Positions 37,701 to 48,975 of a stretch of DNA of 64,000 bases are shown in pieces; the stretch's first letter is position 1, and each line of letters starts with the position of its first letter. The DNA comes from Chrysoperla carnea (Eukaryota > Arthropoda > Insecta > Neuroptera > Chrysopidae). A model generated the notes under the pieces. It had not been told where the DNA came from. It worked only from the letters and a program-made list of their open reading frames with translations, and did not search any database. Both the position numbers and the translations under genes were made by a program. Location: positions 31,759,501 to 31,823,500 of the forward strand of contig NC_058341.1 of assembly GCF_905475395.1 (NCBI RefSeq), given 5' to 3'.

Positions 37701-40700
37701 AATCGGGACAATTCACTTTTCGATACAGATTCAAAAAAGGTACAGAAAATATAACCTCCCATTCATAGTTTAATTCGAATTTTGATTTAATTTTGAAGGT
37801 AAATTTGAAGAAAAAAAACAATATCAAACAGTATCAAATATATTATGTTACATACCAAATGAAAGGGCTCGTCAAAAGAAATACGAAAATACTTCTTCAT
37901 CATTTTCGAGTGCATAATTTGTAAAATATTGTGTCTAAAATTTGAAAATAGTTTTTCTTTACAGTACTCTTTACGTAAACATGTGGAAGAATCTCATGAA
38001 CAGAAATTCGATCTATCTAAAATAGTATATAAATGTTTACAATGTTATGTTCTGTTGCCTCATTTACAAACAATGAAAGAACATTTTTCATCTCAACATT
38101 CAGAACTGGTTATTTATAAGTGCGCGTATGATAATTGCACTTTTTGGAATTCTACTAAATCAGCGATCGAAATGCATATTAAGGTGATTAAAAAAATAAT
38201 ATTGATTTGTTATAGCTATACAGGACTCGATTTCAGCCATAACGGCGTTCCGGTACCTGACCAGACAACTTAAACAATTGGGTAGATGGATAATATTGAT
38301 TTTGCCACTTAACCCATAAAAACATAAAAGTAGATTTGATGCCATAATCAAATTTGAAAGTTAAATTAAAATTGACTAAAAAATGAAGAAGTTATAAATT
38401 AGCATTCAAAGATTGTTGCCTCTTTCTTGCATAAAACAGAGTTTTATATGTAATCTCTATGACAATACTGAACAATGACGTCACTTTTAAAGTATCTTCC
38501 TCTTTGTTTAATTAGGACTTTTATACGTTCATATTTTGCGTACTTCTAAAGATTTTAAAAAACCTCGCTTCGCTTAAACTTCGCTTTTCTGCCCGTACAG
38601 TGAAAATTCCTCACCTAAAGTGATTAAAAAACTTCAAAAACTTTCATCATCCCAATTCCGAAAACGTGCTTACTACAACATTTTTGTATACCTACTTGTT
38701 TTGTTTATTCAAAAATTTACTTTTTATAAGACAAAAATTAGGGATCCCCTTACTTGTCTTGTTAGTCTAATCAAAAGTTTGGTATATGGGGCAACCTTAT
38801 TTGTTGACAAGCAGGGAGTTTTATGAAGAATGATTAACTCGATCATATTGTATTTGTTTACTAAATTTCTCAAAATATTTTAAGGAAAAACATAAAAAAT
38901 CTAAAGAGAAAAATTTAGTAGTATTTACACCAAAACCGTGTGAAATGTGTGGCAAACATTTATGTAGTCAAAGGTCAGCAAAAATTCATTATCGAATGAA
39001 ACATACGGGTGAACGGATTGGTTTTGGATGTCGTTTGTGTTCAGAAAGATTCGATACTATTGAAAAAAGGTACACATTTTATTTAAATAAATTATTTTAA
39101 GTAGTTTTTTTTTTTAACAATTGAGGTATTCACCTGCCTTAAGCGTTTTCAAACTGTTTTAAAATTCATTGCACTAAGTCTATGATTTCCCGCTCTTGTT
39201 TTCTTATGTTGTACATATATAGGTTGTTTTGAACGACTTATACAATATTTGATTTCTGTATTTTAATTTCTAGGAAGTTGCATTATACCATGGTCCATTC
39301 TGGAATTCGAGCATTTATTTGTTCTGTATGTGGGAAAGGTTTTAATAGTAAATCAGGTTTATATGGTCACAAGCAACTGCATAATAACAATAGTTTTGAA
39401 TGTGAATATTGTCATAAAATATTTGTTGTAAGTATATTAATATAAAGGCGTTTCCCAGTGTCGGAAGGTCATTGATAACCGGAGCTCCGACACTGGTTTT
39501 AATATACATTTACACTTATTGACTTATATATATATATGTATATAACTAGTTCGACCCGTGGCCCGTAGCTAAAAACAAGGCAGAGAAATAAAATATATAT
39601 TTATTTTCTTAAGCGGTACATTTTTAGCCCGTGAGTATATTTTTTTGTATGAAGCCATTCACGAGCTTGGGTTATTATTTAAAAAAACTTGCGTTAAAGA
39701 AATATTCAGCTAAATGCGCAAAATTGATATAAAATTAGTCAAAAATGTAAATTAGTTTTAGGATCTGAGTTAATATAATAAATGCTATTTTTCAGCGAAA
39801 GGATACTTACAGCGAACATATTTTAATACATTCAGGACCTCGACATCAATGTCAACATTGTTCAAGATCGTTTACTCAACGTTCAAATTTAATTCGACAC
39901 ACTCGTATTCATACGGGTGAAAAACCATATCAATGTCCAATGTGTCCAAAGAAATTTAGTGATAAGGGTGCATGCAATTCTCATGTTCGTGTACATACTC
40001 GTGAAGAAGTATGCTCATGTCCATTTTGTGGAAAAACCTATAGTAAAAAACAAAAATTGAAATATCATCTAAAAACACATACTGGAGGTAAATATATAAT
40101 TTAAAAGTATTTCAGAACAGGGGATCTTCTTTCTACTTTGAGAAATCACAACTAGACCATGACACAACTAGACAAATTTCACGACTTAATAAATCGTAAC
40201 CCAAATGTAGGTAAAAAACATTAAAATCATGAAATATAATAAAAATACTTCATTATGATATTCAAAAATGACAAAATGGATATAAATTCAGTTCGAGGCG
40301 GTTCTATTTTTATTTTGACTAATACATTATTTTTATACTCTTACTTATTTTTATATATTCCGAACAAGTCTATTTTCACGTGAATTTAAAGGTAAAGATG
40401 AGGCTGGATCTGTTTTTTTCCTTATTTGATCACATTATAAGGACTATATATAAAGTTTGGATACTCCTCCTACTGCGATGTTTATAAAATTAATTTGAAG
40501 ATTACTTTCAGAACAATTGGGAAAGAAGCAAAATGGAGAAGGAAAAACGTTAATTTGTAGTGAATGTAACGAAGGTTTTAGTGATGAACGATATTTACAT
40601 CGACATATTATAACAAGTCATGTTGAAATGGCTTGTAATTATAAATGTCAAGTTTGTAATCAAAAATTTATTACACAAAATCATTTAAATTCACATACGT

Positions 40701-41659
40701 TATCGCATTTTGGTGTCAAACATATAAAAGTGAGTATGTATACAGAAAGTGCAAACTAAACGAACAAAATCCTTAATTTAGTCTGGGATAATTGGAAAAA
40801 GCGGAAGCAAAATCAAGCCTGGACTAAATTCAGTTAGGTTAATGGGTCCATCGTTAATTCCAAAAAACTATTGAATTTTCACGTTTTCGCAAAAAATTAT
40901 TGCAAGAATTGCAGTCTAAGTAGTCTTTTAACCTTCCCCCCAAATGAGGATTGCTAACTGCAACAAAAGAATCGATATTTAAAAAATACGGTTTTTTGAA
41001 AAGGAGTGTTCATTCGTCGTTGTTAATGTGTTTAACCATCATCAGCCTCGCCCCGTGCGCACGGTCTTGTCTGCTACTTTATCCTTTTTTAAATTTCAGA
41101 CCTAAAATTTTAGAATAATAAACGTTGTCTTTCGATAATTTATTTCTTATTTTGTGAAAAATTTTAGTGTTTATTATGCGAAGCTGCTTATGCATCGAAT
41201 GAAAGTATTATCGATCATTTACGTGAAGATCATAAAATATCAAATGAAGAAGTTGGAAAGTATTTCAAACAATTGTCTTCCGAAGATGTTGAAAAACTAC
41301 TAACAACGTGCTTGGAAAAGGACTCAAATTCGGTGAATATCGTGTTTAGCGATATTAAACCAGGTAATATACCATCACCACAAAAACAAAAAGGTAATAA
41401 AGATATCAAAGCTAAAAAAACGAATAATAAGCGAAGAAAAAAGGAAATTGTTAAAGATATTAATGATATTGAATTTGGAAACACATTAACTGCAACAAAA
41501 AGTCGACAAGTTAAGAAACCAATTCGATATGTGGTGGAGACAAATGATGTTAAATTACCTGATCCTAAAAAGCCAGAAACTATTGTTAATGTAGATAAAT
41601 TCTTGGAAGTTAATATTAAGGAAGAAATAGTTGATGATTACGATAGTGAAAGTATTTAA
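34718..41659 (+). CDS. C2H2 zinc-finger protein, ~1172 residues, about 26 fingers
   Basis: Probable nuclear DNA-binding regulator. Nine coding exons: 34718-35474, 35927-36551, 36957-37533, 37965-38183, 38885-39069, 39274-39427, 39796-40087, 40512-40729 and 41168-41659; total 3519 nt, a multiple of three. The start follows an acceptor (TTCAG at 34701-34705), so a 5' UTR intron is likely. Fingers 1-17 are atypical, with variable spacing and few TGEKP linkers. The classical run is in exons 5-8 (HTGERIGFGC, RHTRIHTGEKPYQC). Four fingers are split by introns between the Cys and His halves. SUMO-type sites occur at VKSEP (exon 2), IKEEP (exon 3) and IKEE (C-terminus), and a basic KAKKTNNKRRKKEIVK stretch in the last exon is a likely nuclear signal. 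No ZAD or BTB domain. I cannot assign an orthologue. Confidence 0.85.
38335..38640 (+). repeat. CRE-core repeat family, copy 1 (intron of zinc-finger gene)
   Basis: Shares an ordered set of blocks with 57402-57705 and the inverse of 46353-46585: GAAGAAGTTATAA, CATTCAAAGATTGTT, ATCTCTATGAC, AATGACGTCACT, CCTCTTTGTTTAATTAGGA, TTCATATTTTGCGTA and AAAGATTTT. It contains TGACGTCA at 38477. Confidence 0.7.
39455..39496. repeat. Hairpin in the intron between zinc-finger exons 6 and 7
   Basis: CCAGTGTCGGA and its exact inverse TCCGACACTGG separated by 20 bases. GC-rich compared with the surrounding intron. Confidence 0.65.
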
Positions 41660-42694
41660 TAGAATTTAAAAAAATTATTATTCATATTACAATATTGTTA
41701 ATTTACGAAATTAAAATTAAAATATTCTATTTAATTTTCTGTTTTTAATTTTTTACCTAAGATGAACATCATGAACCAATGAAAAAATCTTTAGCCTTGT
41801 GCTGCTTTAAACCCATTCCAAAATAGCTCTTTTTATTATCTTTATATAACGAACTTATTAAGAAAAAATCCATATATTAAAGGTTTGACAGATCCCTTTG
41901 AAGAGAGGAAAATTTTCGATACCTTACTGTGTAAAACCCAATAATTTCGATTTTAACGGCATTGTGCATAACAGGAATCTCTTTATTTCGTAGTGAAATA
42001 ATTTGGTAAAGTGTGAGCCAGACTCGTACACGAAGGGTTTCGTACCATCGTACAAGATATAACACGACGGACTTTTTATTTGTATACTTTGTAAAAAAAA
42101 AAACAAAGTACGGAATCCAAAACTCGTACTTGACCGGTTTTATATAACACTATGTACTTTTTATTAAATACTTTTGCCCGGTTTTTTATTTTGTGATTCC
42201 AGGAGTTTTACATTCAAATAAATCATCGCTGACAGACAGACACCGGAGCCCTAGTAAAGTATCTCGTAGAACACTCTTCGAGTACGGTACCCTAAAAAGC
42301 ATGGTATATACAGTTTTGCGACAAACATGTGTATATAAATAGACCAATCTGTTGCTGGAGCTTAAAAAATAGGTCAATGTTTTTAAATGTAGGTCAAGGG
42401 TATTTTAATGTACGTACGTACGATACAGCATTTTACCTACATTGTAAATCTTTAATAATAAATAAATAAATAATAGTTATTGGCCTAATAAAATTAACAC
42501 AATTTTCTAAAATTCTTGGAATAATATTTAATATGATGCTCGATGCTATGAAATTGGTTTTTTAAACAGATATTTTTTATTAGTATCCAGGGTTTTTTTT
42601 AAATAATTTAATCTGGTTGACGTCCTTCACAAGGGGTCTGTATATTAATCAATTTCTGGTAATCAAGTTATTATAACTTATTACTACTCAAGTA

Positions 42695-42770
42695 TATCAG
42701 CGGCCTAAAAAGCGATGAATGAATACTTGGAATTAAGAGGCTGCGGATTCGAATCCCGCCGAATGGTAGG
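42695..42770 (+). tRNA. tRNA-like fragment (T-arm only)
   Basis: GCGGATTCGAATCCCGC at about 42754 forms a good T-arm with a B-box core. Upstream sequence only loosely resembles a D- and anticodon arm and no acceptor stem closes it. Best read as a tRNA pseudogene or SINE relic. Confidence 0.3.
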
Positions 42771-44575
42771 CAAAGAATTATAATTAATTTTCTGGAATTA
42801 TTTTTTCAAAGCTAAAAATTTGTTTAGATGAAGCTATTACGATTTGTCTAGATCCACTACTTAAGTTTCGAGCTCAGGAAATTTTTACTCATGTTGAATA
42901 AAATGAGATAAAATTTACGAGTGAACTGCGTGGATAACATCAAAAAATGATTTGGCATTTTTCGGGGCCTCAGTCTTATTTGGCCATTTGTGCACTTTAC
43001 GCAAATGTTTTTGGGTTCTTCCATTTTCGTACTTTCGATTGTAAAACTCAGGAAACTACCACGCTATAAAATCAAGTTCTTATTTGAACATTTGTTATTT
43101 GATCACATAGGCTTATCATTTCCTGTTGCTAGCTTCTGCCATAGTATTCATTCAGGCAGCTTGGTGAATCTGAGAAAATCGAAACTGTTTCCAAAAATGC
43201 AGGCAATTTTTTTTGATATTTTAGCCGCACAGAAGCCTCGAAAATTTTCCCTCATTCTTGAATGTACTTTCCAAAAGACGAACCGAGAAAATGAATCACT
43301 TTGACCTGCCATAGTTTAGGAAATGTAAAGAAGGTTTAATAAAATTGAAATTTTCCAGCGAAGTTTCCGTGTAACGGCTAATGGTGATAGATAATTTAAT
43401 GTCACTATTAGTTTATTATGAGAATTCTTAAAATGTTTCAAAATATTTTATAATATATTTACAACAAACACGACCAAATGTTTCAAAAAGTTTTCAAGAA
43501 CTTACCCGGGCAAGGCCGGGAATTAAAGATAATAGAAAACAAAACACAATTTTTTCCATATACCCTTACCAAACCGAAGTTGATTTAATAATATAAATTG
43601 TTTGTTTATATGTGTGTAACATCCTGTTGAAGGTTAAATTCAACGTCACAGGAAACCAGGATACCATAACATATGTATAAACCGGGATATATGTATGTGG
43701 TATTCTAGGTACATAATATTATTTTGTTTATTATATTTCAAAAATAATCAGTAGCAGTTGTACATTGGTAGGTGACGGTAGCACGGAGTACCTACTCTGC
43801 TATTCTCGATAAGATATAAAATAACAATAAAATGTTTTTTTTTTCTGTCTTTCATTTTTCAGGTAGTTTCCCTAAGGGTGAATGATGGCAGGTATATTCA
43901 TTATATGTTATATAATTGTTTTTATTTTCTTTGGTATTTTTTTTAACTTTTTGTTTTTACCTCCATTTCTTCTACATATATATAAGCGAAATACCACTGA
44001 TACTCACTAATTCATCACGAGATCTCTAAAACTATGCACTCGATTGTCTTGAAATTAAGCAAAGTCACTCCTTTTGCGATGTAAGATTTTTGAAAATTTA
44101 ACTCCTAAGGTGGTAAAACAGGGTATGCAAGTTTGTATATGGAAACCTCATGAAAGTAATTGTATAGACTATAGACAAATACAGTTCAACGTTGCCAAAT
44201 TTTTAATATTATTACGGTTTTTTTAACTTCATGTCGTTTATAATATTTACAAAAGAGAATTGTAATTATTTTTCTCACAAGCAGTATGTTACGAATGACT
44301 CTTTATAAATCGAAAATCTGAAACTTTTTCTTATATTTTATCGTTGTGCGAAATATTTGAAGCAATGCTTATAAAGGTATACCTGTATAAAGATATATCG
44401 ACAGAAAAAGTCGAGGAAAACCAATTGAAGATAGAAACATGGAAATTTTTTTCCAGATTTCTAAATAAAGCGTAATATAAAATATCATAGAATTGAATAT
44501 TTGATACACAAATACTAAAAGTTACCGTTCTATAAAATATCTACTAAATTTTTTGTCCTCTGTTATATTTCATAT

Positions 44576-45139
44576 TTTTATACCATGTATATATGCAATA
44601 TATCAAGGTATACAAAGTTTAGTCCCAAGTTTGTAACGCTTAAAATATTGATCCTATAAACAAAATTTTGATATAGGTGTTCATAAAATCATTTAATTAA
44701 TCCATTTCCGGTTGTCTGCCTATAAACACGATAACTCAAAACCGAAAAGCGATAGACAGTATCAAACTGGAATATTTATAGCGTCCTTAGGACGTAAAAA
44801 CTGAGTTGGAGTTCGTAAATGAGCAGCATAAGTCAATTGAGTCTTGGGCTCGTACAACCCATCTTGTAAACCGTTAGATATAGAACAATAGTTTAAATAT
44901 TCCTCTAAATAAACAACTTTTGTTTGCAACATTTTTTCGTAAACATCACTGTTTACCCGCGAGGGCGCAAATTATATAGTACGTGTTATATGGGAATATC
45001 AGTTATATTCGTGTGACATGTATGTATGTGTGGCTATCTTCTTTACTTACATGACATAAAAGAAAAACGATTGCCTAATCAACACTGTCTATACATGGTA
45101 TTTCAATAATTAACTCAGTCAATGGTTTGTTTTCACTTG
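44576..45139 (+). repeat. ~550-bp interspersed repeat, copy B
   Basis: Begins TTATACCATGTATATATG and ends TGTTTGTTTTCACTTG. It keeps GTTTAGTCCCAAGTTTGTAACG, CGATAACTCAAAACCG, CATCTTGTAAACCGTTAGA and CATCACTGTTTACCCGCGAG in the order seen in the other copies. Confidence 0.85.
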
Positions 45140-46352
45140 GTAGTATTTAAATTGGCATCGAATTTTTTCTATTCATAAAAATAAATATTTATTAATATAG
45201 AACTAAAAATCAACTCCATTTTTTTAAAATACATAATCTGCACGCGGTCCAATGAAGTGGGTGGGAAAATGTTGTATTCTATTTATGGTATATTAAAGAA
45301 AACTGACTGACTGACATATCAACACACAGTTCAAACTCTTTGGGCTAGAACCGAGAAAATTGGTATGTGGGGATTTCCTGCCGATGGATTACAGCTAATA
45401 TACACATATATTTAGCATCGAACAATATATCCTTTCCTTATACTTTTGGTAAACGGAATTACGGTTTGAGAAACGGAATTACTAGGATCGATCATGGTCT
45501 AATACAAAGATATTCTTAAAAAACTATTTTATTATCAACAGGAGATAAATGACTCTCTACCATCAAAACCACGAGGTATAACCTAATGGGGTTCAGTGGC
45601 GTAAAATGGCATAAAAAGGCGCTGAAAACTTGCCAATTTTTTCAAAATAAATAATTGATAACTTTGTATGTTTTTTTTTTATTAACAATATCTTGATCAA
45701 AGGCCCCCAAATTTCTACCCTAAACCAAGTATTTGATTGGTTTTATGAAGTTCACCACATATGCACAATTTCTCCAAACCCATACATACAATTGATAAAT
45801 AAAAATTTCTTTAATGGAAGGATTGTTAAACTTGTTGCAGACAACGGGAGATTGGCGCCGTTCTGTGTTTTATCGACGCATGACGTCATATAAATGTATT
45901 TTCTTGTATGGACTGAGTAATAGTCTAGTTAGTTTAATATCGTATATAGCTGTGAATTAAAAGTGAATGTATATACATTTTCGACTAGAAACAATGGCTG
46001 CGTTTTGCCGAATATAGCGCTTGCAAGCATTCAGGTGGCCTTAGCGCCTCACATACCTACAATTTATTTCTCTTTAAGATGCGTGAGGTGTAGTATACAT
46101 GGAGATAGGAAAGTAAAGTAGCCGAGAGCTCAGTTCATCCGAATACAGAAAATTTAATAAGGATTTTCAATAAGGAAATTTAATAAATATTAAATGATAA
46201 GACAAATAGTTAATTACCTACTTAGTTAATCGGAGGAAAAAATGAATAAATTGGTAATTAAATTTACTAATATTCGTTGTGTATTAATAGAGTTAACGCC
46301 GTTTTTATAATTTTCTACCATGTATATGTTTTTAATTTAAAATAAGAGAGAC

Positions 46353-46585
46353 AACTTCAGATGAAGAATTCTCTTTTCACGAATAGAAAAAATCTTTACC
46401 AGTATGCAAGTTATGAGCGTTTAAAATTCCTAAATAAACAAAGAGGAAGTTACCCACTAGTGACGTCATACGTGGGTATCGCCATAGAGATTAGATATAA
46501 AATTTTGTTTTGCTGAAAGAAGATGAACAACCTTTGAATGCATTGCTTAAAACTTCTTCGTTTTTTAATCAATTTTGATTAAAAA
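46353..46585 (-). repeat. CRE-core repeat family, copy 2 (inverted)
   Basis: Inverse of the copies at 38335 and 57402. Carries a full TGACGTCA (near 46462) and the CCTCTTTGTTTA, TTTTAAACGCTCATA and AACGAAGAAGTTTTAA blocks. Confidence 0.65.
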
Positions 46586-47058
46586 CGAAGAATTTTCTCC
46601 CTTAATTTTAGTATCTACCCAACCCCCTTAAGAGTGGAATTTTGTCTTTAAATTTAAACAGGGCGATCCATGAGACGCTAATGCCACTGAAAATTAATAA
46701 TGTTGTATCCCTTCTACCTCCCTATTATGGTTGGAATTTTCGAACTTGCTTTTATAGCACTTTTTTATGGAACGTTGGAATGTTATTAAAATTAAGTTAA
46801 ATTGTGCATTGATTGTATTGTATTATACGATACACCTTATACACAGGTGTCCCAAAATTCATGGACCGTGGAAGAGCAATGAATTGATATATTATTATAT
46901 ACAGGGTGTTCAAACGAAAATTGTTTATTTCAAAGGCATACATCTTATACGAGTTTTGAATTCGATCTAAGTTTTCTGGTTCAATTAAAACAAAATTAAA
47001 ATAGTATTATTTTTGATATACACATTATACGTCCATAAGAACTCTTCTGATGCATATA

Positions 47059-47375
47059 ACAGAATGTTCAATTTACATCTAGGCATATAAATATCACGAG
47101 TATGAGAGAATACATGCGTTAAGCAATGCATCTAAGTAAGAGATATTATATACATGTGTTGAAGCTTCGATATGCGTTGAGATAGTTGTAAGACGCTTAG
47201 AGAGTGGGAGTTTCTTAGTTGAATAGATGAACTACAACAGATAAGCCACGATACAAGTCACTTTTGCAATTTCATATAACACCTATAATTCCTCTTACTT
47301 AGATGTATTGGTTAACACATGTACTCTGTCATACTCGTGATATTTATATACCTAGATGTAAATCGAACATTCTGT
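47059..47375. mobile_element. MITE with ~95-bp terminal inverted repeats
   Basis: ACAGAATGTTCAATTTACAT at the left end is answered by the inverse of ACAGAATGTTCGATTTACAT at the right. The arms run through TATAAATATCACGAGTATGA and CATCTAAGTAAGAG. ATA lies directly outside both ends and may be the target duplication. No coding capacity in the ~120-bp centre. Confidence 0.7.
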
Positions 47376-47988
47376 ATACCTAACGTGTGTTTATACAATC
47401 TGTATGGTTTTGATGGGTTATAATCTTTATGTGAGGTTTGATCATGGAGCAACAGGCTATATGTATGCTAGACGGGTGTTCTTTTATGTTATATAAAGTG
47501 AAATATCATGCCAACAAATAAATACTATATACAATATATGTATATAATATATATACATACACTTTGTATTGTGAGAAATGGATTTTCTATTAATATTCCT
47601 TCAGGAATCAATGCACAATGGTAATCAAAATACAATTAATTGTTCTTTAAGAATTTTTATGTTATTTTTATATATAAGCTAGCTGTTACCCGTCCACGTT
47701 GTTGGTCAATTATTTTGAGCCTTCTTTATACTTCTTCGGTCGTTCATACACTCCTCTTTATTTCTTAAAGCCCCCAAGGAGGTTTTCGGCCTGGCTTTAT
47801 AGCATTTGATTCGATCGCATGAAATTATTTTTTCTTACCAGTCTTCTTGCTGGCAATAGTAACTTCGTTAATATAGAAAATTGAGAAACTTACAAGCGAA
47901 TTAAAAGCTATTATTGAAAATTTTTCGACAAAAAAGTATATTTTACTCGCCATCATTAATGAACTTTAAATTTTAAACATGATACTAA

Positions 47989-48407
47989 TTATACCATGTG
48001 TATATGTAATATATTAGTAAGGTATACTAAGTTTAGTCCCAAGTTTGGAACGCTTAATAATATTGATGCTACGAACAATTTCTTTGGTATAGATGTTCAT
48101 AAAATCACTTAATTAGGCCATTTTCGGTTGCCTGTCCGTCCGTCCGACAGTACGATAGCTCAAAAATGAAAAATGATATCAACCTGAAATTTTTATAGCG
48201 TGCTCAGGACGTAAATAGTGCTATTGTTTTCGTAAATGAGCAACATAGGTCAATTGGAATTTGAATCCGTTAAATACAAGAAATAATTCTTTTAAAAAAA
48301 TAAACAACTTTTGTTTGAACCAATCTTTCGTAAAAATCACTGTTTATTCGTGAGAGTGCAAATTAAGCGAAAATTATATAGTATGTATTATATGGGAATA
48401 TCAGCTA

Positions 48408-48438
<31 letters not shown>

Positions 48439-48562
48439 GTGGCTCTCTAAGAGTGGCTATCTTTTTTTACTTACATGACGTAAAAAAACAAACGATTTCG
48501 TAATCTATATTGTGTGTATACATATCACATTTCAACAATTAATTCAGTCAATTGTTTGTTTT
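47989..48562 (+). repeat. ~550-bp interspersed repeat, copy C
   Basis: Same ordered landmarks as copies A, B and D (TTTAGTCCCAAGTTTGGAACG, GTCCGTCCGTCC, ACGATAGCTCAAAAATG, TCACTGTTTATTCGTGAG, CAATTGTTTGTTTT). An (AT)n expansion sits at about 48417-48437. More diverged than the others. Confidence 0.8.
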
Positions 48563-48936
48563 AATTTTTTTTTAAAAATTTGTTAAACAATGTCACCGAT
48601 TAATTTTTTGTTTTAATACCTAGTTGTCATTTTTATTATAACACGTCCTACGTATTCTTCAAATACGAAATTTTTCATAGAATTTTTAATTACTTTATAT
48701 ATAAGAATAAAAGCGCATTTGTTCATGTCAAATAAAAAGTTAAATTAAAACTTGAGTGACAGCATTTATAGTACACAATTTATTTAAAACCATACATCCC
48801 CACCTTGTAATGAAATCTAGTTCTTATAAGATAAGCTAAATATAGAAAAATATTTCAAACCAAAATTGGTCGTATTAAAGGAAGAATTTTATTATATTTA
48901 GGCACCTTATATTCATACCTTGACCTTCTAGGTCTC

Positions 48937-48975
48937 TTAAGCATTCACGAGCGCCAGGGCAATTTTAGAGTTGGT
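48937..48975 (+). repeat. Diverged arm of the TTAA-element family
   Basis: TTAAGCATTCACGAGCGCC then AGGGCAATTTTAGAG resembles the left arm of the 29637 element, including the TTAA. Confidence 0.45.

Noticed and set aside
42990-43304. 104-codon plus-strand ORF
   Set aside because: No recognisable domain, in a repeat-rich interval, no splice or expression evidence.
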